In this document: positions 45,840 through 54,263 of the stretch, one piece after another
Layout: each line of letters opens with the position of its first letter
Position numbering within the stretch: the stretch's first letter is position 1
Assembly (NCBI GenBank): GCA_963976695.1
Contig: CAXBMB010000006.1
Location: 16,570 to 80,569, forward strand
DNA: 64,000 bases
Reading direction: 5' to 3'
From: CAXBMB01 sp963976695
Lineage (GTDB): Bacteria > Pseudomonadota > Alphaproteobacteria > Kiloniellales > DSM-21159
Made by a program: the position numbers and the translations under genes
Notes under the pieces: generated by a model
What the model was told of the DNA's origin: nothing
Databases searched by the model: none
The model's input: the letters and a program-made list of their open reading frames with translations, nothing else

Positions 45840-47450
45840 TCAGCGCGCGTCGGTCAAGCTGCTGTTTCTGAGATCGTTCTTCTGCAATTTTCCATTGGCG
45901 TTTCGCGGCAAAGGATCGGTCTGTACGGTCACGAAATCCGGCACCTTGTAGTCCGCGACTTTGTCGGCCAGGAAATTCTTGATCTCGTCCGGCGAAAGGG
46001 TCTCCTGGCTGGACACCACAAAGGCGTGGACCCGCTCGCCCAAGACCGGACAGGGAACCGGAACCACCGCCGCCTCGGTGACCGCCGGATGCTCGATCAA
46101 GACATTCTCCAATTCGGCGCTGAAAATTTTGTAGCCGCCGCGATTGATCATGTCCTTCTTGCGATCAAAAATTCTAAAAAATCCCGCGGCGTCCCGCGAG
46201 CCGATATCACCAGAACGCCAGTAGCCGCCAACGAAGGACTCGCGATCGGCTTCCGGACGTTGCCAATATTTCGGCACCACCATCGGACCGGCGATCCAGA
46301 TCTCGCCGCTCGCGCCCGCCGACACTTCCCGGCCGTCGTCATCCATAATCCGTATATCGCCGCAGTCCACCACCTTGCCGATGCTGTCGACCGCGTGGCG
46401 GCAATCGGCCAACGGCATGATGGTTGCGGGCGAGGTCACCTCGGTCGCGCCGTACGCATTGGACAGCGACAGATCCGGCAGGATGGCGCCGATGGCGCGA
46501 ATGGTTGCCTCGGGCATGGGCGCCCCGCCAAAGGCGCCAATCCGCCACGCCGAAAGGTCTCGCCCCTCGAAATCGCCGCGCAGCAAAATCAGGTTGTACA
46601 TTGCCGGCACCATAATGGTGAAACTTTGCCGCTCGGCCTCGGCCAGATCCAAAAAGCCGGGGACGTCAAAGCTTTTCATGGCAATGGAGCAGCCGCCACA
46701 GGCAATCATCGGAAAAATTTGGGCGGCCAGCCCGGTGACGTGGCTCGCCGGCACGCTCAGCACCGTGCGCTCACCGGCGACAAAATCATACCTGCGACAC
46801 CAGTGCAGCGCGCTGTGCACCAAGCCCAGATGGGTCAGCATCGCGCCCTTGGGCTGCCCCGTGGTGCCCGAGGTGTAGAGCAGAACCGCGCAGTCGTCTT
46901 CCGCCACCTCCGGCGCGGGCTGATCGGCGCAAGCGGCTGCCAGCAGGTCGTCAAAATCCTCCACGTCCGGCCGCGCCTGCTGGCCGACGACAACCCGGAC
47001 TTTGATGTCCGGCGCCTTGGCCGGGTCGGGCTGTTCGGCGGCGGTTTTTTGACCGAAGACAACGGCGCGGGCGTTGCAGTTTGTGTAGATGAACTCCAGT
47101 TCGGGCCGACGCAAGCGCGCGCCAACCGGAACCGCGATCGCCCCGAGACGCAAAGACGCCAGCAGCGCGACGATAAACTCCACCCCGTTTTCCAGGCTAA
47201 GAACAACCCGGTCACCGGGTTTTATTCCCCGATGATGAAGCGCGCCGGCGAACCGCCGCGACCGCTCATCTAGCGCGGCGTAGCTGAACCGACGCGGCCC
47301 ATCAACCACCGCCTCGGCATCCGGGTGGGCGGCCACCACGGCGTCGAACATCTCGCCAAGGGTTTTCGGTCGATTGGCGTAACAGGGAAAAACACGGTCG
47401 CCGAAATGCCGTTCGAACCGCACAGACTTGTCACCAGTAAGCCAGAACAT
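45840..47450 (-). CDS. AMP-dependent acyl-CoA synthetase
   Basis: An adenylate-forming ligase of 536 residues that activates a carboxylic acid as acyl-AMP and then acyl-CoA. The P-loop YTSGTTGQPKG, the NAYGATE motif, GYWRSGDIG, and the C-terminal PRNANGKLQK with its catalytic Lys are all present. It is the last gene of the minus-strand unit with a Liv-type ABC transporter, 27 bp after livF. The inferred role is to trap the imported acid as CoA thioester. The substrate, aromatic or aliphatic, cannot be read. Confidence 0.92.
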   Translation of the reverse strand: MFWLTGDKSVRFERHFGDRVFPCYANRPKTLGEMFDAVVAAHPDAEAVVDGPRRFSYAALDERSRRFAGALHHRGIKPGDRVVLSLENGVEFIVALLASLRLGAIAVPVGARLRRPELEFIYTNCNARAVVFGQKTAAEQPDPAKAPDIKVRVVVGQQARPDVEDFDDLLAAACADQPAPEVAEDDCAVLLYTSGTTGQPKGAMLTHLGLVHSALHWCRRYDFVAGERTVLSVPASHVTGLAAQIFPMIACGGCSIAMKSFDVPGFLDLAEAERQSFTIMVPAMYNLILLRGDFEGRDLSAWRIGAFGGAPMPEATIRAIGAILPDLSLSNAYGATEVTSPATIMPLADCRHAVDSIGKVVDCGDIRIMDDDGREVSAGASGEIWIAGPMVVPKYWQRPEADRESFVGGYWRSGDIGSRDAAGFFRIFDRKKDMINRGGYKIFSAELENVLIEHPAVTEAAVVPVPCPVLGERVHAFVVSSQETLSPDEIKNFLADKVADYKVPDFVTVQTDPLPRNANGKLQKNDLRNSSLTDAR

Positions 47451-47477
47451 TCGGCTCAGTCTCCCACCAGCAGAGCA

Positions 47478-48179
47478 TTAAACCTGATCACCGGATTGCT
47501 CCTGCTTGACTCCGGCGCGGTCGGCCCCCGCCTCCGCGCTGACAATCGCGCCCCGTTCGATGACGAATTCCCGATCAAGCAGGGAAACGGAATGCATCAA
47601 CTCCGACTGGGCAATCAGGATAGATCGGTTTTCTTTGCGCAGCGCCGAGATTACCTCCATCAAGCGTTGGGCCAGCACCGGCGCGACGCCTTCGAAGGGC
47701 TCATCAAGCAGCAGAATTTTCGACCCGGCTACCAAGGCCCGTCCCAAAGCCACCAGCTTTTGCTGACCGCCGGACAGCAGCAGGGCCTTGCGGTCGCGCA
47801 TTTGGGTTACTTCCGGGATCAGGTCGTAAATCAGTTCCAAGGGCGCTTGGGCGTCCAGGTCACGGTTCGCCCAGGCCGGCAGCAGCATGTTCTCCTCAAC
47901 CGTCAGCTCCGGCACCAGGCGGCGGTCCTCGGGCATGTAGCCCAGGCCCAGCGCGGGCCGCTTATAGGCCTCCAACCGGGTGATATCGGCGCCGTCCAGG
48001 CAAATCGTTCCGGACGTCGGACTGTTCAACCCCATGATCGCGCGCATTGTGGTGGTCTTGCCCGCGCCATTGCGGCCAACCAGACCGACCAACTCCCCCT
48101 TGCCCACCGCAATCGACAGTTCCCGCAGAATGGGCGCCGATTGAATGGCCACGTCAATCTTTTCAAGTGACAGCATCAT
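47478..48179 (-). CDS. livF: Branched-chain-amino-acid-type ABC transporter ATPase LivF
   Basis: A 233-residue ABC ATPase of the LivF type. Walker A is GRNGAGKTT, the signature is LLSGGQQKL and Walker B ILLLDEPFEGVAP. It overlaps livG by 4 bp, showing tight coupling. Together with LivG it powers the LivHM permease. The HAAT family carries amino acids, urea, short amides and aromatic acids, so the gene symbol reflects family only. Confidence 0.92.
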   Translation of the reverse strand: MMLSLEKIDVAIQSAPILRELSIAVGKGELVGLVGRNGAGKTTTMRAIMGLNSPTSGTICLDGADITRLEAYKRPALGLGYMPEDRRLVPELTVEENMLLPAWANRDLDAQAPLELIYDLIPEVTQMRDRKALLLSGGQQKLVALGRALVAGSKILLLDEPFEGVAPVLAQRLMEVISALRKENRSILIAQSELMHSVSLLDREFVIERGAIVSAEAGADRAGVKQEQSGDQV

Positions 48180-48928
48180 CGTGTCGTCCCCGTTACATAG
48201 CGTTGGACATCGGGGTCCGCGAGCAGTTCATCCGGCGTGTCGTCAGCGATAATCCGGCCGTTGTAGAAAGCCAGCACCCGATCCGAATAGCGGGTCACGA
48301 TGTCCATGTCGTGCTCGACAAAGACGATGGTGACATCAGCCGACCGCAGCGCCTGGATCACCAGATCCATGATCGGAAATTTTTCCTCCGCCGCCACGCC
48401 GCTGGTGGGTTCGTCCAGCAGCATCACCTTGGGATTCCCCGCCATGGCCATGGCGATATCCAGCAGCTTGCGAACCCCTGCCGACAGCTCGCCGATCAGG
48501 CGATCTCGATGGTCGGCGATGTTGAAGCGCTCCAGAACCGCCATGGCGCGCTCGACGCCGTCCTTCTGCTTGGCGTAGCGCCAATAGGAGGGTGGCGTGC
48601 CGCCATTGATGCTCAACGCCAGCAGCATATTCTCGATGACATTCAACTCGACGCACAGCTGCGGAATTTGGAACGATCGTCTGATTCCGGCGCGGGCGAT
48701 CTTCCTTGGCGAATAGTCGGTGATGTTGCGGCCATCGAACAGAATTTTCCCTCGATCCGGCTTGATATAGCCGGTGACCATATTGACGAAGGTGGTTTTT
48801 CCCGCGCCGTTGGACCCGATCAGGCTCCACACCGCGCCCTTTGGCATGGCAACATTGATGTCCTGAGCGGCGGTGACCGCGCCGAAATTCTTGTGGACGC
48901 CTTCAGCGACAAGCACAGCCTGAGTCAT
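48176..48928 (-). CDS. livG: Branched-chain-amino-acid-type ABC transporter ATPase LivG
   Basis: A 250-residue ABC ATPase. Walker A is GSNGAGKTT, Walker B VMLLDEPTSGVA, and the C-terminal part has the switch FVEHDMDIV. The signature reads ELSAGVRKLL, with Ala replacing the second Gly, as is often seen in LivG. It overlaps livM and livF by 4 bp each. Confidence 0.92.
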   Translation of the reverse strand: MTQAVLVAEGVHKNFGAVTAAQDINVAMPKGAVWSLIGSNGAGKTTFVNMVTGYIKPDRGKILFDGRNITDYSPRKIARAGIRRSFQIPQLCVELNVIENMLLALSINGGTPPSYWRYAKQKDGVERAMAVLERFNIADHRDRLIGELSAGVRKLLDIAMAMAGNPKVMLLDEPTSGVAAEEKFPIMDLVIQALRSADVTIVFVEHDMDIVTRYSDRVLAFYNGRIIADDTPDELLADPDVQRYVTGTTR

Positions 48929-49899
48929 GATGCCGCCTTTCGCACTTTTTTGTCCGCACTATCGCGGCGTTTCCACGGCAGCTTGATGGACCCGATGCCG
49001 CCGGGCAGAAGGAAAATCACAATCAACAGGAAGACTCCCAGGGAAAGTTGCCAGGTGTTCGGGAAATAGAGGCTGGAAAAAGACCGCACCACCTCCAGCA
49101 GGATGGAACTGAAAAATACTGCCGCAATCGACAAGTGCCCGCTTAAAATCGCCACGAAAACAAACTCGCCGGAGGTGGTCCAGTAGGCGTACTCCGGATC
49201 GACATGGCCAATGGCCAGGCCTGAAATGACCCCGCCGATCCCGCCCAGCATCGCCGCGAAAATATAGTTGATCGTCACCACCCGACGCACCGACTCGCCA
49301 AGATATTCAACCCGCAATTCGTTGTCGCGCACCGCCAGCGAGATCAGCCCGCGCTCCGAATCGAAGAACACCCGCATCAAGGCGCCGGCGATAACCGTTG
49401 CCACGGCGGTAAAGAGATAGAGCGAAAGCCCCAGGGCCCAGCCTTCCGGCGCATAGCCCAAGAAGGTGGGGGCGGCAATATTCAGGCCGTCGGTTCCGCC
49501 GATCACCGACATCTTCGACAAAACTCCATAGAGGATCATCGACAGCGACAGTGACAGCATGGCGAAAAAGATCCCACGATAGGTCGCCAACAGCGGGCCG
49601 AATATTGCGCCCAGCCCGGCCGAGAGCAGGATCGCCACAAGGGTTAGCAAGAACACGTCGGTGATGCCGAACCAGTTGGCCATAAAACCGGCGGCGTAGG
49701 CCCCGACGCAGTAGTAAAGCCCCTGGCCGAAGGAGACCAGGCCACCGCGCATCAGAGCCACCAGACCCAGCGCCACCAGGCCCTTGGCCAGGGCGATGGT
49801 AACCAGGAACATCGCCCACTCCGGCAGGGCCAGCCCTCCCAATATCAAGCCGACAAGCGCAACAAGGGCGATTCCCGTGACAGATCGCAACGATGTCAT
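48925..49899 (-). CDS. livM: ABC transporter permease LivM
   Basis: A membrane permease of 324 residues with about nine hydrophobic segments and the LivM cytoplasmic EAA-like region (SERGLISLAVRDNELRVEYLG). The tail is rich in Lys/Arg. It overlaps livH by 4 bp and livG by 4 bp. Confidence 0.92.
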   Translation of the reverse strand: MTSLRSVTGIALVALVGLILGGLALPEWAMFLVTIALAKGLVALGLVALMRGGLVSFGQGLYYCVGAYAAGFMANWFGITDVFLLTLVAILLSAGLGAIFGPLLATYRGIFFAMLSLSLSMILYGVLSKMSVIGGTDGLNIAAPTFLGYAPEGWALGLSLYLFTAVATVIAGALMRVFFDSERGLISLAVRDNELRVEYLGESVRRVVTINYIFAAMLGGIGGVISGLAIGHVDPEYAYWTTSGEFVFVAILSGHLSIAAVFFSSILLEVVRSFSSLYFPNTWQLSLGVFLLIVIFLLPGGIGSIKLPWKRRDSADKKVRKAAS

Positions 49900-50798
49900 A
49901 TCTTCCTCGCTTGTACTTTTCTAAACAGACCTTCCGGGCGGAAAACCAAAACGGCGGCCATCACCAGATAAATGATGAACAGTTCGGCATCGGGCAGCAG
50001 GTGGACCGAAGCCGCGCGGGTAATGCCGACGAAGACCGCGCCGATCGCCGCCCCTTCGATTGACCCGAGCCCGCCGATAATCACTACGGCGAAGGCCAGG
50101 ATGATCACATTGACGCTGATGCCCGGCGACACGGAAATCATCGGCGCGGTCAAGGCGCCGCCGAGCGCCGCCAAAAAGACTCCGCCGGTAAAGGACAGCA
50201 CGAAAACCTTGTTGACGTTGACCCCCATGGACTCGCTCATCTCACGGTCATGGATCACCGCCAGCACCACCTTGCCTTGCTTGGTTCGATTGAGGATGTA
50301 CCAAACCAACAGCCCAACCGCCGCCGCCACGCCGATCACCAGGAAGTCGTACACCACATAAAACAGCGGTCCGAACTCTGCGATGCCGAGAAGATCATAG
50401 GGCTGATAGACGAACAGCGGATCGACGCCCCAGATCAGCTTCATCACGTCTTCAAGGATGAGGAAAAGGCCATAGGTGACCAGCACCAGGACAATTTCGC
50501 CGCGGCCATAGAAGTGGCGAAACAGAAAAATTTCGATCACCGGGCCCACCACCAAGGCAACAACCAGGGTCGCGACGATCATCGCCGCATAGCTTCCCAT
50601 CGGAAAAGCCTCGCCGCCGACGCCGAGATAAAGACCAACCGCCGTGGCCGTGGCATAGGCGCCCATGGCGTAAAGACTGCCGTGGGCCATATTCAGAATG
50701 TTCAGAACGCCAAAGACCAGCGTCAGTCCGACGGAAACGATGAACAGCCACGCCCCGTAGATCAGCCCGTCGACAAGAATAACCGCGATGAGATCCAT
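49896..50798 (-). CDS. livH: ABC transporter permease LivH
   Basis: The partner permease, 300 residues from the ATG at 50798 (MDLIAVILVDGLIYG). It has eight or so membrane segments and the conserved FGVLNILNMAHGSLYAMGAY and IGGLGSIEGAAIGA blocks of LivH. The frame extends upstream to 50849 through the hairpin region, which is unlikely to be coding. It lies 242 bp downstream of the binding-protein gene. Confidence 0.92.
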   Translation of the reverse strand: MDLIAVILVDGLIYGAWLFIVSVGLTLVFGVLNILNMAHGSLYAMGAYATATAVGLYLGVGGEAFPMGSYAAMIVATLVVALVVGPVIEIFLFRHFYGRGEIVLVLVTYGLFLILEDVMKLIWGVDPLFVYQPYDLLGIAEFGPLFYVVYDFLVIGVAAAVGLLVWYILNRTKQGKVVLAVIHDREMSESMGVNVNKVFVLSFTGGVFLAALGGALTAPMISVSPGISVNVIILAFAVVIIGGLGSIEGAAIGAVFVGITRAASVHLLPDAELFIIYLVMAAVLVFRPEGLFRKVQARKI

Positions 50799-50842
50799 GA
50801 AAATAACCCAACTCGAAAGAGAGACCACGGCAAACCAAGACT

Positions 50843-50877
50843 CGACCACCCACCGCGCTGCACACAGTGGGTGGTCG
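50843..50877 (-). promoter_or_regulatory. Perfect 11 bp stem-loop between binding-protein gene and livH
   Basis: CGACCACCCAC and GTGGGTGGTCG form a perfect 11 bp stem with a 13 nt loop. There is no U tract. Such stem-loops after binding-protein genes commonly stabilise the upstream mRNA and lower permease expression. That role is inferred. Confidence 0.6.
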
Positions 50878-50899
50878 ATCTCGAACGTTTACACGCGTG

Positions 50900-51047
50900 A
50901 GCGACCGAAAGCCGGATCGGTTTGAACGGCATTAGCTGGTGATCCCGTTTCAACCGTGACTCCGCCTCTTGTCAGCCGATTAGAGGGTGCTTGACGACAG
51001 AATCGAAGCGCCAAGCGCCGCTTTCTTCGTCGATCACACGCTAGTCG
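50900..51047 (+). repeat. Dispersed intergenic repeat, longest copy
   Basis: The left part (from AGCGACCGAAAGCCGG to TGACTCCGCC, 50900-50966) matches 52897-52975. The right part (GACGACAGAATCGAAGCG to CGTCGATCAC, 50993-51038) matches the minus-strand copies near 23.87 and 58.09 kb. The repeat fills the gap between the binding-protein gene and livH and ends at the stop codon of the former. Confidence 0.6.
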
Positions 51048-52357
51048 CATTGGGCGCCGGGAAAACCCGCCTTGATCCAATCGGTTGCATTGATGCCAAT
51101 CGGGGGATTGACGCATCTGGAACTGTAGTACTCCACGTCCACCAGCGTCATCTCGCCGGTTGCGTCGTCCCACTTGGTCCGACCGATGGCGTTGGGCTGG
51201 ATAGCCTGATGGCCCTCACCCAATACCATTTCGATCCGGCCGGAGGGCGCGTCCCAGGCCAGGCCAGTCATGGCCTTGGCCAGTTCCTCGGACGTGGGTT
51301 TTTTGCCGCCATTTTCCGCCATGGCCTTTTCCACGGCGGTTTTTAGGCCGAACAGGGCTTGAACCATGCGATAGGGCGCCTGCACCGGGAAGACTTGGTT
51401 CTCCGCTATATAGGCGTCCCAGAACCAGTTGGTCAGCTCATTGCCCTGCGCCTTGGCCGCCAGGCCATTGACGCCCCGCGCGCCCAAAATGATCCCGTCG
51501 GGCATTTTCTTGCCCAATTGCGGAATCACGTGATCACCCGCCGATAGGGCAACCTGCGAGCGCTTGAACAGACCCCGGGCGCCGGCCTGGAGCACGAAAG
51601 CCTGAAGGTCGCCACCCCAAAGACTTGAGTGCACCAGATCGGGTTTCTGGCGCGAAAGCGCGGAAATTTCCGTTCCGTACTGGCCGGCAAAAATCTTCGG
51701 GAACAGCGCGGTGTCGATTTTCGACTCAGGCGACAGCTGCTTCATCGATTCAACGAAATCGGTCCAGGAATCCTTTCCCCAGGAATAGTCCTGATTGATG
51801 CCCGAGAAGGTTTCCGCCTTGACGCCCCGCGATTTGATGTAGCGGGCCAGCGAAATGTTATCCATGGCGGCATGGGCCGCCGTGCGGAAAACATAGTCGT
51901 AGGCGCCCTCTTCAAAAACCCGCGGCGTGCCGCAGTCGTAGAGGATGGTGAAGGCTTTCAACTCGTCGGCGACCGGCGGAATGGCCAGGCAGTCCCCGGA
52001 GCTGACATATCCGATCACCGCATCGACTTTTTCCCGCTGGATCAGATTGCGGTACTCTTGAACCTGCTTGGTCGCGCCGCCGGCTTCATCAACCAGCACA
52101 TATTCGATCTCCATACCGCCGAAACCCTTGGTCCCATAGGGGGCCGGCACTTCACCGCCGCGGTTCAAGGCTTCGATCAAGGTTTTACCGCCGCGCCACG
52201 CCGGAACGCCAAAGCTTTCCGCCGCGCCGCCCGACAAGAAGGTGACAACACCGATCTTAAACGTCTCCTGCGCCGCAACCGGCGCGGCGACAAGGGCTCC
52301 AACCGCCAGCGCCACCGCCGCCAGCGCTGTAGTGGTTCGATATTTTTTTATACTCAC
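51041..52357 (-). CDS. Periplasmic substrate-binding protein of Liv-type ABC transporter
   Basis: A type I periplasmic binding protein of 438 residues. The GTG at 52357 has GGAG eight bases upstream and yields a classic signal peptide ending APVAAQ. The mature start ETFKIGVVTFLSGGAAESFG is typical of the Peripla_BP_6 group. It is first in the unit with livHMGF and the acyl-CoA synthetase and is expected to set substrate choice. Its length is greater than the amino-acid binders of this family, which fits a different ligand. Confidence 0.9.
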   Translation of the reverse strand: MSIKKYRTTTALAAVALAVGALVAAPVAAQETFKIGVVTFLSGGAAESFGVPAWRGGKTLIEALNRGGEVPAPYGTKGFGGMEIEYVLVDEAGGATKQVQEYRNLIQREKVDAVIGYVSSGDCLAIPPVADELKAFTILYDCGTPRVFEEGAYDYVFRTAAHAAMDNISLARYIKSRGVKAETFSGINQDYSWGKDSWTDFVESMKQLSPESKIDTALFPKIFAGQYGTEISALSRQKPDLVHSSLWGGDLQAFVLQAGARGLFKRSQVALSAGDHVIPQLGKKMPDGIILGARGVNGLAAKAQGNELTNWFWDAYIAENQVFPVQAPYRMVQALFGLKTAVEKAMAENGGKKPTSEELAKAMTGLAWDAPSGRIEMVLGEGHQAIQPNAIGRTKWDDATGEMTLVDVEYYSSRCVNPPIGINATDWIKAGFPGAQCD

Positions 52358-52485
52358 GACACGAACTCCATAGAAAAGATAAACCAGTGACACCCACGCC
52401 GTTGTGAAAGTCTTCAACGGCCAAGGACTCGGTAAATCCATTCACCTCCCTGAATTTTGGTGAACGAAAAAATGGAAAGCGCTCG

Positions 52486-52499
52486 TGAACTTCCGTTCA
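52486..52499. promoter_or_regulatory. Inverted repeat upstream of binding-protein operon
   Basis: TGAAC-TTCC-GTTCA is a perfect 5 bp inverted repeat with a 4 bp spacer, about 130 bp upstream of the binding-protein start. A second pair, TTCAC/GTGAA, lies at 52441-52464. Both are in the expected promoter zone and could bind a regulator. No promoter boxes were assigned. Confidence 0.3.
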
Positions 52500-52895
52500 T
52501 CATTTTAGCGATCCATATGCTGTAGTTGTGGTTGGCTTTACGCGTTATTCCACATTTTTTTTATTCAGAATTCGGCTGGGAACTTCTCTTGCAAAATTTG
52601 ATCGCGTTTACAGAACCTTCCCAACTTTTTTCATCGCCTCAAAGGGTGACAGAAAGCTCGCAGTAGAGACACATGAATTATGGGCAAAAATCTATTGCCC
52701 GGCCACAAAGAAGAAATATTACGATGTTTAACCATAGGGTTGTGTTCGCGGAACCGAAATAAGTCACAGGATGAATTAAAAGATACAATGCAAATACTAA
52801 TTTATGTTATTCCGCCGATATGTGAATAACTACTATACTGTTTTTTAGTAACTACTTTCCAACACCCGCACTTTGCGCCAAATTTTCGAAATAAT
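52500..52895. other. AT-rich non-coding stretch
   Basis: About 400 bp visibly richer in A and T than everything around it, with several poly-T and poly-A runs. Two short open frames cross it but have no ribosome site or coding character. It may be the remains of acquired DNA or a long regulatory region for the transporter operon. No RNA gene was recognised. Confidence 0.5.
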
Positions 52896-52896
52896 T

Positions 52897-52990
52897 TATC
52901 TATTGAAGCGATAGAGTCGGATCGCTTCAAAGGCATTTTACGTCCTAATCCCGCGTCAACCCTGACTCCGCCGCCGACCAACCCAGCGGC
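52897..52990 (+). repeat. Dispersed intergenic repeat, left-half copy
   Basis: Matches the left half of the copy at 50.90-50.97 kb. In the 26 bp ending TGACTCCGCC, 22 positions agree, and AGCGA, CGGATCG and GGCATT occur in the same order. The right half with the GACGACAG core is not seen. Confidence 0.55.
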
Positions 52991-53130
52991 CGGCGCTTCA
53001 CCACGAAGGCGGCTCACCACAAAGGCGACGGGCGAAAAGCTTGCCTCCCAGTTGATCACCCGCCAGGCCAGGTTCCACCGCCGCCAGGAGTCACACGGCC
53101 AGGCGTCACGCCGCCGGGCCGGCCAAAGAA

Positions 53131-53163
53131 AAACCCCTCGAAGACATACGCCTTCGAGGGGTT
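53131..53163 (-). terminator. Intrinsic terminator of tRNA-Lys
   Basis: The minus strand reads AACCCCTCGAAG, a 7 nt loop, then CTTCGAGGGGTT followed by TTTC. The stem is perfect, just downstream of the tRNA-Lys 3' end. Confidence 0.85.
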
Positions 53164-53167
53164 ACAA

Positions 53168-53243
53168 TGGTGAGCCCGACAGGATTCGAACCTGTGACCC
53201 GCTGATTAAAAGTCAGCTGCTCTACCAACTGAGCTACGGGCCC
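53168..53243 (-). tRNA. tRNA-Lys (anticodon TTT)
   Basis: A 76 nt cloverleaf with encoded CCA. The acceptor GGGCCCG pairs with CGGGCTC. The anticodon arm GCTGA-CTTTTAA-TCAGC gives anticodon TTT, and the T arm has GGTTCGAATCC. A promoter upstream and a terminator downstream make it a single-gene unit. Confidence 0.97.
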
Positions 53244-53292
53244 ACATTTGGGGGAACAAGCCGCGATCCCTGCCGCTTTTTGTTCGGGCCGG

Positions 53293-53321
53293 AACATAGG
53301 GCCAAGAGCCCGAGGGGTCAA
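53293..53321 (-). promoter_or_regulatory. Promoter of tRNA-Lys
   Basis: On the minus strand TTGACC and TATGTT are exactly 17 bp apart, with the -10 box 50 bp upstream of the tRNA 5' end. This fits the alphaproteobacterial housekeeping sigma factor. Confidence 0.65.
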
Positions 53322-53494
53322 CCACTGAATCGCCGGAAACCTCCCAGCCGCCAAAGAAAAACAAGTCCTTGTATTCGTGAATAATTTCCCGCGTCTTTCG
53401 GGCTCTGGACAGGGCCAATCGCGCCGCTCCGTCCGCCGATGACAGGCGGCGGATCGGCGCGATTCAGGGTAATAAACCCGGCCGTTGCTCCGCG

Positions 53495-54001
53495 TCAGTC
53501 GCCGATCGACAGGGTCGCCAGTTTCTCGGCGAACCGCGCAAGAACGATGTTTTTGACATCGCTGGATACAAAGGTGGTGATGTCGCCGCCCAAGCGGCCG
53601 ATTTCCTTAACGAACCGCGAGGAAATAAACTGATGGCGCTCGGAGGCCATGAGAAACAGCGTTTCGATCTTCGGATCGAGACGCGCGTTCATCCCCGCCA
53701 TCTGAAACTCATACTCAAAGTCGGACACGGCGCGCAGGCCACGGATGATCACCCGGGCCTCCATATCCTGGGCGAAGTGCATCAGCAGGTTGCCGAAGGG
53801 CCGCACCTCGATGTCGGCCTGCAGGGAGCGCACCTGGTTTTGCACCATCTCGACCCGCTCCTGCACCGAAAACAGCGGTCCCTTACCGGCATTGGTCGCC
53901 ACGCCGATCACCAGCTTATCGACCACCCGACTGGCCCGCTGGATAATATCCATGTGCCCCAGGGTAATGGGATCAAAAGTACCGGGATAGACCCCGATCA
54001 T
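53495..54001 (-). CDS. coaD: Phosphopantetheine adenylyltransferase CoaD
   Basis: The penultimate step of CoA synthesis. The ATG at 54001 gives MIGVYPGTFDPITLGH and 168 residues, the normal length. The frame reaches 54094, but that part looks non-coding. The TFDPITLGH nucleotide motif and the ISRxxKEI-like ISSRFVKEIGRLGG block are intact. It follows gyrA, a frequent order in alphaproteobacteria. The 262 bp between them contain no gene. Confidence 0.96.
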   Translation of the reverse strand: MIGVYPGTFDPITLGHMDIIQRASRVVDKLVIGVATNAGKGPLFSVQERVEMVQNQVRSLQADIEVRPFGNLLMHFAQDMEARVIIRGLRAVSDFEYEFQMAGMNARLDPKIETLFLMASERHQFISSRFVKEIGRLGGDITTFVSSDVKNIVLARFAEKLATLSIGD

Positions 54002-54263
54002 GGGCAGGTGGCGCCCCGGCTGCTGCTCCAAAAGACTTCTCCTTCCCACCCGAACACTTTGAGGTGATTGTCTTTTCCCAGAGTTATCCAGCAACGGACA
54101 CTCCTGGCCCGTGCCCCCGACCGGGGCACCCTTTGGTAAACGCGCCGGCGGTTTGGACCGCGCGCGGCGCTCCGCATACTTGCCCTAAAAGACCCACGCG
54201 GGTCCAGCCTAGAGTGCGATCGTCGGCGAAAAGCGCGGGACGCCGCCCGCCGTCGCGCCGGCG

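Noticed and set aside
45324..47273. A 649-codon plus-strand frame across the acyl-CoA synthetase and GT2 genes
   Set aside because: It is antisense to two genes with clear family motifs and has no recognisable domain.
52528..52731. Short plus-strand frame in the AT-rich stretch
   Set aside because: No ribosome site, no signal or domain, and the composition simply reflects AT-rich DNA.
52802..53059. Short minus-strand frame across the AT-rich stretch and repeat copy
   Set aside because: It runs through a dispersed repeat and has abrupt composition changes, so coding is unlikely.
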